DNA from: Sulfurimonas sp. HSL3-7
Lineage (GTDB): Bacteria; Campylobacterota; Campylobacteria; Campylobacterales; Sulfurimonadaceae
Reading direction: 5' to 3'
DNA: 64,000 bases
Assembly: GCF_039645985.1 (NCBI RefSeq)
Contig: NZ_CP147919.1
Coordinates: forward strand, 682,001-746,000
The position numbers were made by a program, and so were the translations under genes. The notes beneath the pieces were generated by a model. The model was not told where the DNA came from and did no database searches. It saw only the letters and a list, made by a program, of their open reading frames with translations. This document shows positions 57,392-64,000 of this stretch, piece after piece; the stretch's first letter is position 1, and the number at the start of each line of letters is the position of its first letter.

Positions 57392-58321
57392 TTGTTTCAA
57401 GCTATTGATAATGCCCGTCATATTGTCCTGATTGCCCATATCAACCCTGACGCCGACTCTCTCGGTTCGGCGTCGGCAATGTACACCCATCTGCTTCGTT
57501 TGGAGAAGAAAATAACCCTTTTCTGCGTGACTGAACGTATCAATCCCCATTTGGCGTTTTTACCCTGGTTCGATAAAATACGCCATCAATTTCCGGCCAA
57601 AGCTGATCTAGCGATCAGTTTTGACTGCGGGGCCTATGCGCGTCTCGGTGTCGAGGTGGCATGCCCGATGGTCAATGTGGACCACCACAAAAGCAATGAG
57701 AACTACGGTGATGTCAATGTCATTGATATCTCTGCGATCAGTACGACACAGGTACTGTTTGATGCCTTTAAAAGAGAAGGCATTACGATAAATCCGAAGA
57801 TGGCAACCGCACTTTATGCCGGACTCTTGGATGATTCTCACAGTTTTTTATCACCAAAGACGGATGCGAGAACATTTAAGATGGCAGAGGAGCTGACGCT
57901 AGCGAAAGCTGATACTTCGGAGTGCGCCGATGCTCTTTTTCATCGTCACTCCCTGGCAGCATTGCGTCTTAAAGGCATGATGTTTGAACGGATGCAGCTG
58001 CTCTTTGAGGCCAGAGTTGTTGTGCATCTTGTCTCGGCCCAAATGATGGCGCAGAGCGGTGCCCGCGAAGTGGACTGTGAGGCCGCGCTCGAAGAGAGCA
58101 TGGGCCTGCCGCATGCTGTGTTCGCCTTGATGCTACGTGAGAACAGGGACGGTACGATCAAAGGATCGCTGCGTTCGACCGGTGATATCGATGTTGAACA
58201 GATCGCTAAACGTTTCGGCGGCGGCGGGCATAGCCATGCTGCCGGTTTTGACGTTGAGAACAGGCCGTTGGCTGAGCTTTGTGAAGAAGTGTTGAATATA
58301 ATAAAAGAGGAGTTCATATGA
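57392..58321 (+). CDS. DHH family phosphoesterase (NrnA-like)
   Basis: 309 aa. DHH domain: HINPDADSLGSASAM, DLAISFDCGAY, MVNVDHHKSNENYGDVNVID. The DHHA1 domain ends KRFGGGGHSHAAGFDVEN. NrnA-type enzymes hydrolyse nanoRNA, cyclic dinucleotide products or pAp. TTG start, 13 bases after nadC; its last bases overlap the M23 gene start by four. Confidence 0.9.
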   Translation: MFQAIDNARHIVLIAHINPDADSLGSASAMYTHLLRLEKKITLFCVTERINPHLAFLPWFDKIRHQFPAKADLAISFDCGAYARLGVEVACPMVNVDHHKSNENYGDVNVIDISAISTTQVLFDAFKREGITINPKMATALYAGLLDDSHSFLSPKTDARTFKMAEELTLAKADTSECADALFHRHSLAALRLKGMMFERMQLLFEARVVVHLVSAQMMAQSGAREVDCEAALEESMGLPHAVFALMLRENRDGTIKGSLRSTGDIDVEQIAKRFGGGGHSHAAGFDVENRPLAELCEEVLNIIKEEFI

Positions 58322-59685
58322 GAAAAAAACGAAATTTTGGTTCGATGATGGTCACGGTTGCTCTGTTGGCAATAATCGGGGGTGTGGTCTATCTTTACAA
58401 CTCGGCAATGTTCGAGCGTGACAAACCGACGATTGAAATAGAGAACAGCGGCTATTGGAACCTGCGAGCTCCGCTTAAGATCAAGATCGATGATGCCAGC
58501 GGGCTGCTCTCATACAAAGTGACACTTCTTAGCGGCACCGAGACCTTTGTCCTTTCCGATGAACAGTTCGCGGCGCCTCAAGGTACCCAGCTTCTGGAGA
58601 TCGAAACGCCTAAACGTGCCTATGCGCTAAAAAGCAAAGAGGTCAAGATCATGGTGGAGGCCAAAGACGCCAGTAAATGGAACTTCCTTGCCGGTAATGA
58701 ATCAAGCCGCGAGATCACGCTTAAAGTGGACAAAAAACGCCCTTATGTGGCAACGATCGCTGCTTCGTACCGCATTATGAAAGGCGGTTCCGCAGTTGTT
58801 ATCTTCAAGGCGGAAGATGACAATATGGAAGAGTTTTACGTCGAAAGCAATTTCGGAAAACGCTTTATCGCACAGCCTTTTTATAAAGAGGGATATTATG
58901 TGACCTTGCTTGCCTGGCCTGTGACCGAAGACAAACCCTTTGCCGCGTATATTACAGCTAAAGACAGTGCCGGCAATATAGGCAAAGTGAAGGTTCCGGT
59001 TATCCCGTATAACAAAAGCTATAAAGTCTCGAAGATCAATCTCAGCGACAGTTTTCTTAACGGAAAAGTCTCCGAACTGGCCTACGCTTACGGTGTTGAA
59101 GATGATGCCGATCTTATTTCACGCTTTAAATTCGTTAATGAAGAGATGCGTAAAAACAATGAGGATGTGATTCATAATATCACCTCGAAGGTCAGCGATA
59201 CGATGATCAGCAGTTTCCCTCTCAACAAGATGTACCCGCTGAAAAATGGCCAGGTTGTGGCCCAGTTCGGTGATCACCGCATCTATTCGTATCAAGGCGA
59301 AGTGATCTCCGAAGCTTATCACGTGGGCATTGACCTTGCCAGCAATGCAATGTCGCCCATTAAGACGCAGAACCCGGCTGTCGTTGCCTACGCCGAGGAG
59401 AACGGGATCTACGGCAACATGCCGGTGCTCTACCATGGGCTTGGGCTTTATACGATCTATGGGCACTGCTCAAGCATGATGGTCAAGGAGGGCGATTCGC
59501 TTAGCTCCAATTCAACGGTGGCTAAGACCGGCCTAAGCGGTTATGCCATGGGTGACCACCTTCATTTCGGTGTGCTGGTACAAGGTATTGAAGTCCGTCC
59601 GCAGGAGTGGATGGATCAAGACTGGATCCGTAAAAGTATCACCGACCCGATGCGTCAGGCAAGAAAGCTGATCAATCAACGATAA
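58318..59685 (+). CDS. M23 family metallopeptidase, membrane-anchored
   Basis: 455 aa. N-terminal anchor (MVTVALLAIIGGVVYLY), a large beta-rich region of about 280 residues, then the M23 (LytM) domain: HVGIDLASNA (HxxxD), GLGLYTIYGHCS and GDHLHFGV (HxH). All zinc ligands are present, so an active peptidoglycan endopeptidase or carboxypeptidase is expected in the periplasm; in Helicobacter and Campylobacter such enzymes set cell shape. Which one (Csd-type) I cannot say. Confidence 0.9.
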   Translation: MRKKRNFGSMMVTVALLAIIGGVVYLYNSAMFERDKPTIEIENSGYWNLRAPLKIKIDDASGLLSYKVTLLSGTETFVLSDEQFAAPQGTQLLEIETPKRAYALKSKEVKIMVEAKDASKWNFLAGNESSREITLKVDKKRPYVATIAASYRIMKGGSAVVIFKAEDDNMEEFYVESNFGKRFIAQPFYKEGYYVTLLAWPVTEDKPFAAYITAKDSAGNIGKVKVPVIPYNKSYKVSKINLSDSFLNGKVSELAYAYGVEDDADLISRFKFVNEEMRKNNEDVIHNITSKVSDTMISSFPLNKMYPLKNGQVVAQFGDHRIYSYQGEVISEAYHVGIDLASNAMSPIKTQNPAVVAYAEENGIYGNMPVLYHGLGLYTIYGHCSSMMVKEGDSLSSNSTVAKTGLSGYAMGDHLHFGVLVQGIEVRPQEWMDQDWIRKSITDPMRQARKLINQR

Positions 59686-59747
59686 TTTTTTGCTATAATA
59701 GAGCCAGAATATTTCACACAATGTGAAGCCTTTACTAAAGGATATAT

Positions 59748-60632
59748 GTGACACAGACCACCATTAAAAAAGCAGTAGAACTCGTCGGTATCGGCCTACA
59801 CAAAGGCAGTCCGGTTCGTCTGCGTCTTGAGCCGCTTGAAGCCAACAGCGGTATTATCTTTTATCGCAAAGATGCAGGAGTTTCCATTCCGCTCAAACCC
59901 GAGAATGTGGTTGACACCAAGATGGCAACGGTGATCGGACGAGAAGGGTATTTCATCTCGACGATCGAACATCTGCTTTCTGCTGTTTATGCCTATGGGA
60001 TTGACAACCTCAGGGTCATCGTTGATGCTGACGAAGTGCCTGTCATGGATGGTTCAAGTGCAAGTTTTTGTATTTTGCTTGATGAGGCGGGCACACAGAA
60101 ACTGGATGCGCCTAAAAAGATTATTCGTGTTAAAAAAGAGGTTAGTGTCAAAGAGGGTGACAAATATGTCAAGCTGATGCCTTCGCGCGACCTGAAATAT
60201 GATTTTACGATCAAATTCAAGCATCCTGTCATTGACAAACAGAGCTTTGTGCTGAACTTTAACAAAGTAAACTACAAAAAAGAGATCTCCAGGGCACGTA
60301 CCTTCGGCTTTTTGCATGAGATGCAGTACCTGCAGTCAAAAGGGCTCGCGCTGGGCGCAAGCCTGGACAACGCCATCGGTCTGGATGACAAAAAAGTAAT
60401 GAACCCCGAAGGGTTGCGTTATACCGATGAATTCGTTCGTCACAAAATATTGGACGCCATCGGCGATATGTCTCTTCTTGGACTCAACTTTATCGGTTCG
60501 TATGAAGCCTTTGCCGGCAGCCACGATCTGAACCATAAGCTGACGTTGGCCCTATTAAAAGACCCTGAAAATTTTGAGGTGGTTGAACTCTCCGGCGAAC
60601 AGGAGAAGGAGATGGCAAAAGCCTATGCATGA
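59748..60632 (+). CDS. lpxC: UDP-3-O-acyl-N-acetylglucosamine deacetylase
   Basis: 294 aa. Committed step of lipid A synthesis, zinc-dependent. Conserved: VELVGIGLHKGSPVRL, TIEHLLSAVYAYGIDNLRV (zinc His), MDGSSASF, FGFLHEM, RHKILDAIGDMSLLG (zinc His and Asp), GSHDLNHKL (catalytic His). GTG start at 59748 with AAAGGA five bases upstream; TATAAT at 59694-59699. Its end overlaps the TsaB-like gene by eight bases. Confidence 0.97.
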   Translation: MTQTTIKKAVELVGIGLHKGSPVRLRLEPLEANSGIIFYRKDAGVSIPLKPENVVDTKMATVIGREGYFISTIEHLLSAVYAYGIDNLRVIVDADEVPVMDGSSASFCILLDEAGTQKLDAPKKIIRVKKEVSVKEGDKYVKLMPSRDLKYDFTIKFKHPVIDKQSFVLNFNKVNYKKEISRARTFGFLHEMQYLQSKGLALGASLDNAIGLDDKKVMNPEGLRYTDEFVRHKILDAIGDMSLLGLNFIGSYEAFAGSHDLNHKLTLALLKDPENFEVVELSGEQEKEMAKAYA

Positions 60633-61077
60633 TCTGGTTGTCATCGCACTTACCCCGCCATTGATCATTGGTGTCTATAAAGATAAAAAACTCATAGACA
60701 CAATAAAAAGTGATGAAAGAAGTTCTGAGATCCTGCCCGAGATATTCAAGGAACTGCTCTCTAAATATGAGGTAGGTCATATCATCTATGCCAAAGGCCC
60801 GGGCAGTTTTATGGCCATCAAAGTGAGCTATATTTTTCTTCGCACACTCTGCATCGTCAAAAATATATCCCTTTTGGCTACAGATGCTTTTTACTTTAAC
60901 AACAATGCCCCCATCAAAGCGGTTGGAAAGCTCTATTTTGTTAAAAATAGGGATACAATTGCGACTCAGAGCTTCAGCGAAGTGCCTGTCATGGAATTTG
61001 CTCTGCCCCAAGATTTAATATTAGAAGATTTTAGCGAAGAGACTGCGCCGTTTTACGGTATCGGTGCAGTAGGATAA
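60625..61077 (+). CDS. TsaB-like protein, short form
   Basis: 150 aa, shorter than typical TsaB (about 220). The ASKHA-type core is recognisable from KGPGSFMAIKVSYIFLRTL (normally GPGSFTGLRVG) and the start HDLVVIALTPPLIIGVY in place of LAIDTS. TsaB forms the t6A tRNA-modifying complex with TsaD and TsaE. Loss of the usual first motif and the short length make it a divergent member. Overlaps lpxC; thrB follows after nine bases. Confidence 0.75.
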   Translation: MHDLVVIALTPPLIIGVYKDKKLIDTIKSDERSSEILPEIFKELLSKYEVGHIIYAKGPGSFMAIKVSYIFLRTLCIVKNISLLATDAFYFNNNAPIKAVGKLYFVKNRDTIATQSFSEVPVMEFALPQDLILEDFSEETAPFYGIGAVG

Positions 61078-61086
61078 GGACATATA

Positions 61087-61968
61087 GTGACGATAAGCGT
61101 ACCGGCAACCAGTGCAAATTTAGGACCTGGATTTGACTCTTTAGGATTGGCTGTAAACCTGCGAAATCGTGTAGAGTTTAAACCTTCACGGTTTTTTAGT
61201 GTCAGCATCAAAGGTGAAGGGGAAGGTAACCCACGTCTTAAGGGCAATAACCTGTTTATCAGTATCTTTAATGACCACTATAAACGGCTGACAAGCAAAC
61301 GCCAAAACTTTAAATTTACCTTTTATAATAACATTCCGCTTTCACGCGGACTTGGCAGTTCGTCTGCCGTTATTGTCGCGGCGATTGCAACTGCGCATGA
61401 AGCAGCAGGTGTACGCGTCTCAAAACGCCGTATCTTAAACCATGCGCTGGTCTATGAATCACACCCGGACAATATAACTCCTGCCGTAATGGGTGGTTTT
61501 AATGCGGCTACAGTGGAAAAACAGAAAGTCTTTTCGCAGAAGAAGCATCTGCCTGACTATATTAAGGCAGTGGTTGTTATTCCAAACAAGCCGATCTCAA
61601 CGGCTAAGTCGAGAACAACGCTGCCGCGTTCGTATTCCAAAGAGAATGCTATTTTCAATCTGTCCCATACGGCGTTGACCGTCGCCGCATTTTTTAACGA
61701 AGACTGGGAGATGCTGCGTCTTGCGACTCAGGACCGTTTTCACCAAAAAATACGGATGAAGATGCTTCCCGAGCTTTTTGCGATACAGAAAACAGCGTAT
61801 GAACAGGGTGCGCTGATGAGTACGCTTTCAGGCTCCGGTTCAACCTTTTTCTCTATGGTATATGATGAAGATGCTTCAAAATTACAGGATATCTTTACAA
61901 AACAATATCCGGAATACATGGTGAAGACATTGGATTTTGACAATAATGGAATCATTACCGAACGATAG
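61087..61968 (+). CDS. thrB: homoserine kinase
   Basis: 293 aa GHMP kinase that phosphorylates homoserine in threonine synthesis. Start [22 protein letters not shown] loop [17 protein letters not shown], and C-terminal [17 protein letters not shown]. All GHMP motifs intact. GTG start at 61087, with AAGGA 7-8 bases upstream. Confidence 0.95.
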   Translation: MTISVPATSANLGPGFDSLGLAVNLRNRVEFKPSRFFSVSIKGEGEGNPRLKGNNLFISIFNDHYKRLTSKRQNFKFTFYNNIPLSRGLGSSSAVIVAAIATAHEAAGVRVSKRRILNHALVYESHPDNITPAVMGGFNAATVEKQKVFSQKKHLPDYIKAVVVIPNKPISTAKSRTTLPRSYSKENAIFNLSHTALTVAAFFNEDWEMLRLATQDRFHQKIRMKMLPELFAIQKTAYEQGALMSTLSGSGSTFFSMVYDEDASKLQDIFTKQYPEYMVKTLDFDNNGIITER

Positions 61969-62018
61969 TGCATCGGAATTTTGTAAGAGTCCCTATGTTG
62001 AAGGAAGATTAAGGTATA

Positions 62019-62282
62019 ATGGCGCCCAAAGTAAATTATCCCCAACGAATGTGTGTCGTTTGCCGCGAACGTTTTGAACAAAAGGCATTGTTTCGCTTAC
62101 AGTGCAAGGAACAGCAGCTAAGTTCTCACAGTGGGGTCGGACGGAGTTTTTATCTCTGTTCGACCTGCATAGATGATGAGAAAAAAGTCACGCGGGCTTT
62201 AGCCCGAATATGCAAGAGCGGGGATATAAAGTACCTGTCTACCCAATTAAAGGAGATCATCGCTGATGTCAGACAAAGTTAG
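62019..62282 (+). CDS. YlxR-like RNA-binding protein (DUF448)
   Basis: 87 aa. Conserved [33 protein letters not shown]; the usual YlxR fold with four cysteines. In most bacteria ylxR lies just before infB, as here, and the product binds RNA or ribosomes. Its end overlaps infB by 17 bases. Confidence 0.9.
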   Translation: MAPKVNYPQRMCVVCRERFEQKALFRLQCKEQQLSSHSGVGRSFYLCSTCIDDEKKVTRALARICKSGDIKYLSTQLKEIIADVRQS

Positions 62283-64000
62283 AGTGCACGAGATTGCTAA
62301 AGAGCTCGGTATCAATTCAAAAGAGGTTGTTGAAAAAGCTGCAGAGATGGGCTTGGATGTAAAAACAGCCTCATCTACTGTTTCGATGAATGATGCAGAA
62401 CAGATCATGAATTATATTATGAATGGTGCACCCGCTCCTACACCTGAGCAACCAAAAGTAACCGTTAAAAAAGCAGCGAAAACAGAGGAGCAGGCTCCTG
62501 CTGAAGAGAAACTTGCACAAGAAGAGAAAAAGCCTGCTGCCGAAGAGCAAGAAAAAGAACCCGTTATTGAAAGTCAGCCTGCAAAAAGTGCTGATAAAAA
62601 ACCTGAACCGGCAGCCGAGACACCAAAGGCTGAAGCAAAAGAGACTGAGCCTGGGTCTGAAGGAGGACCGAAAGTGGTGGCGCCGATCAAACGTTCAGGT
62701 CTGAAGATCGTCAAAAAGAAAAAGCCGAAAATCGACACGAATACCGATGCGGCTACGGCTTCTGCAGCCGCTTTGAAACTTTCGTCGTACGGCAAGCTGG
62801 GTGAAGATGTTTTAAAAGAACTGGCAGAGAAAAAGTCGAAGAAAAAACAGAAAGGTGCACCGACAGGTAAGAAGTCGACGGGACAATCCCTCGATATTTT
62901 CGGTGGCAGCATGTCTGATGTTTCGATGGATTATGAGGAAGATGAGGTCGTTCTTCTTGACTTGAGCGAAGTCAACAAAGAAGAGCTGAAACCAGAAGAG
63001 CCTCGCAAACCACGTCAACCACGTCCTGCAGGTCGCAGCGGCGGTCAGAAAAAGCCGGGCGGAAACCGTCCTCGCCAGGTCTCACGCGGTAAACGGAAAA
63101 AGTATACCAAAGTGGTTGAAGATGAGGTCATTACACACGTAGAGATCCCTGAAGATATCCGTGTCTATGAGTTTGCAGAAGCACTCAACAAGAGCATGTC
63201 TGAAGTCATCAAGGTTCTGTTTGAACTTGGCATGATGGTCACGAAAAATGACTTCCTGAAAAAAGATGAGATCGAGATCCTTGCCGAAGAGTTCGGTGTT
63301 GAAGTAACGACGATCGACCCTAGAGATGCCTTCAACTATGAAGAGGAGTATGACGAAGCTGAGGTTCTTGAAGATGAGAACCTTGAAGAACGTCCACCGG
63401 TCATTACGATCATGGGTCACGTTGACCACGGTAAGACCTCACTTCTTGATGCGATCCGTAATACACGTGTTGCTACAGGCGAAGCCGGCGGGATCACGCA
63501 GCATATCGGTGCCTACTCTATTGAGAAAAACGGCAAACAGATCACCTTCCTGGATACTCCGGGTCACGCGGCGTTCTCTGCAATGCGTAAACGCGGTTCA
63601 GAAGTAACAGACATTATTATTATCGTTGTTGCTGCGGATGACGGTGTCAAGCCGCAAACAGAAGAGGCGATCAAACACGCTCAAGAAGCGGGTGTCCCTG
63701 TGATCGTTGCTGTTAATAAAATGGATAAAGAATCAGCGAATCCTGAACTGGTCAAAGGTCAGATGGCTGAGCGTGGCATGACACCGGTCGACTGGGGCGG
63801 GGATATTGAATTCGTTCCTGTCTCTGCAAAAACAGGCACCGGAATCGATGATCTGCTTGAAAATATCTTGTTGACAGCAGAAGTTCTTGAATTAAGAGCG
63901 AATCCGAATGCCAAAGCCAAGGCAGTCGTTGTTGAAAGCTCTGTTGAAAAAGGACGTGGTCCGGTTGCAACGGTTATCGTTCAAAACGGTACGCTGAAAG
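62266..64000 (+). CDS. infB: translation initiation factor IF-2, 5' part
   Basis: The gene starts at ATG 62266 with AGGAG ten bases upstream and runs off the right edge (578 codons seen). N-terminal IF2_N ([21 protein letters not shown]), long Lys/Glu/Pro/Ala-rich linker, a second IF2_N-like part ([20 protein letters not shown]), then the G domain: [14 protein letters not shown] (G1), [19 protein letters not shown] (G3), AVNKMD (G4), SAKTGTG (G5), and the start of domain II. Delivers initiator tRNA to the 30S subunit. Confidence 0.98.
   Translation, partial: MSDKVRVHEIAKELGINSKEVVEKAAEMGLDVKTASSTVSMNDAEQIMNYIMNGAPAPTPEQPKVTVKKAAKTEEQAPAEEKLAQEEKKPAAEEQEKEPVIESQPAKSADKKPEPAAETPKAEAKETEPGSEGGPKVVAPIKRSGLKIVKKKKPKIDTNTDAATASAAALKLSSYGKLGEDVLKELAEKKSKKKQKGAPTGKKSTGQSLDIFGGSMSDVSMDYEEDEVVLLDLSEVNKEELKPEEPRKPRQPRPAGRSGGQKKPGGNRPRQVSRGKRKKYTKVVEDEVITHVEIPEDIRVYEFAEALNKSMSEVIKVLFELGMMVTKNDFLKKDEIEILAEEFGVEVTTIDPRDAFNYEEEYDEAEVLEDENLEERPPVITIMGHVDHGKTSLLDAIRNTRVATGEAGGITQHIGAYSIEKNGKQITFLDTPGHAAFSAMRKRGSEVTDIIIIVVAADDGVKPQTEEAIKHAQEAGVPVIVAVNKMDKESANPELVKGQMAERGMTPVDWGGDIEFVPVSAKTGTGIDDLLENILLTAEVLELRANPNAKAKAVVVESSVEKGRGPVATVIVQNGTLK

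Overview
The window looks like a chromosomal segment of a free-living Campylobacterota (Epsilonproteobacteria) bacterium, probably of the Sulfurimonas/Sulfuricurvum type. This rests on the 16S rRNA sequence, an HsrA-like response regulator whose DNA-binding half closely resembles (from memory) that of Helicobacter and Campylobacter HsrA, a YchJ/SEC-C protein, an Allochromatium-type 2[4Fe-4S] ferredoxin, and many small proteins I only know as epsilonproteobacterial hypotheticals. Genus assignment is inference. Most of the DNA has balanced base composition; the stretch at about 13.1-15.5 kb is visibly much more AT-rich.

Layout: 0-6.4 kb holds a truncated minus-strand gene with an in-frame stop, then greA, argC, an LpxH-like phosphatase and a four-gene Mla-type lipid ABC transporter (STAS-permease, ATPase, MCE protein, auxiliary lipoprotein). 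6.6-13 kb carries pepP, a YjbR protein, a three-lipoprotein locus (COG3014-like, YcfL-like, LpoB-like) and a DUF445 membrane protein. 13.1-15.5 kb is an AT-rich three-gene cassette on the minus strand (WbqC-like, ATP-grasp, metallophosphoesterase) bracketed by a direct repeat of the DUF445 3' end. 15.9-20.4 kb holds an exported protein, an S4 protein and ackA/pta. 20.5-27.1 kb has YchJ, an overlapping ABC-F / DUF5718 / DUF1653 / SUI1 block, a rhodanese and an exonuclease. A 268-bp cloverleaf-like palindrome lies at 27.1-27.4 kb, followed by a thioredoxin-fold protein and an RND exporter.

30.1-35.5 kb is a complete rRNA operon (16S, tRNA-Ile, tRNA-Ala, 23S, 5S) with a consensus promoter and long processing stems. 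A lipase-like hydrolase and a tRNA-Lys/tRNA-Glu operon follow; the tRNA promoter shares an identical 26-bp -10/leader block with the rRNA promoter. 37.1-46.8 kb contains two successive Bat (VWA) gene sets around moxR/DUF58. 46.8-55.4 kb has tyrA, bamA, ppx/gppA, ferredoxin, a histidine kinase with its HsrA-like regulator, folB and plsY. 55.5-64 kb has nadA-nadC, a DHH phosphoesterase, an M23 peptidase, lpxC, a TsaB-like gene, thrB, ylxR and the 5' part of infB.

Much of the window serves envelope building and quality control (Mla, LpxH, LpxC, LpoB, BamA, M23, PlsY, RND, Bat). The best candidate for something new is the AT-rich WbqC/ATP-grasp/phosphoesterase cassette with its recombination scar. 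Next come the palindromic element, the paired HsrA-like regulator and kinase, the shared stable-RNA promoter block, and a tRNA-Ala with an unusually short D-loop.
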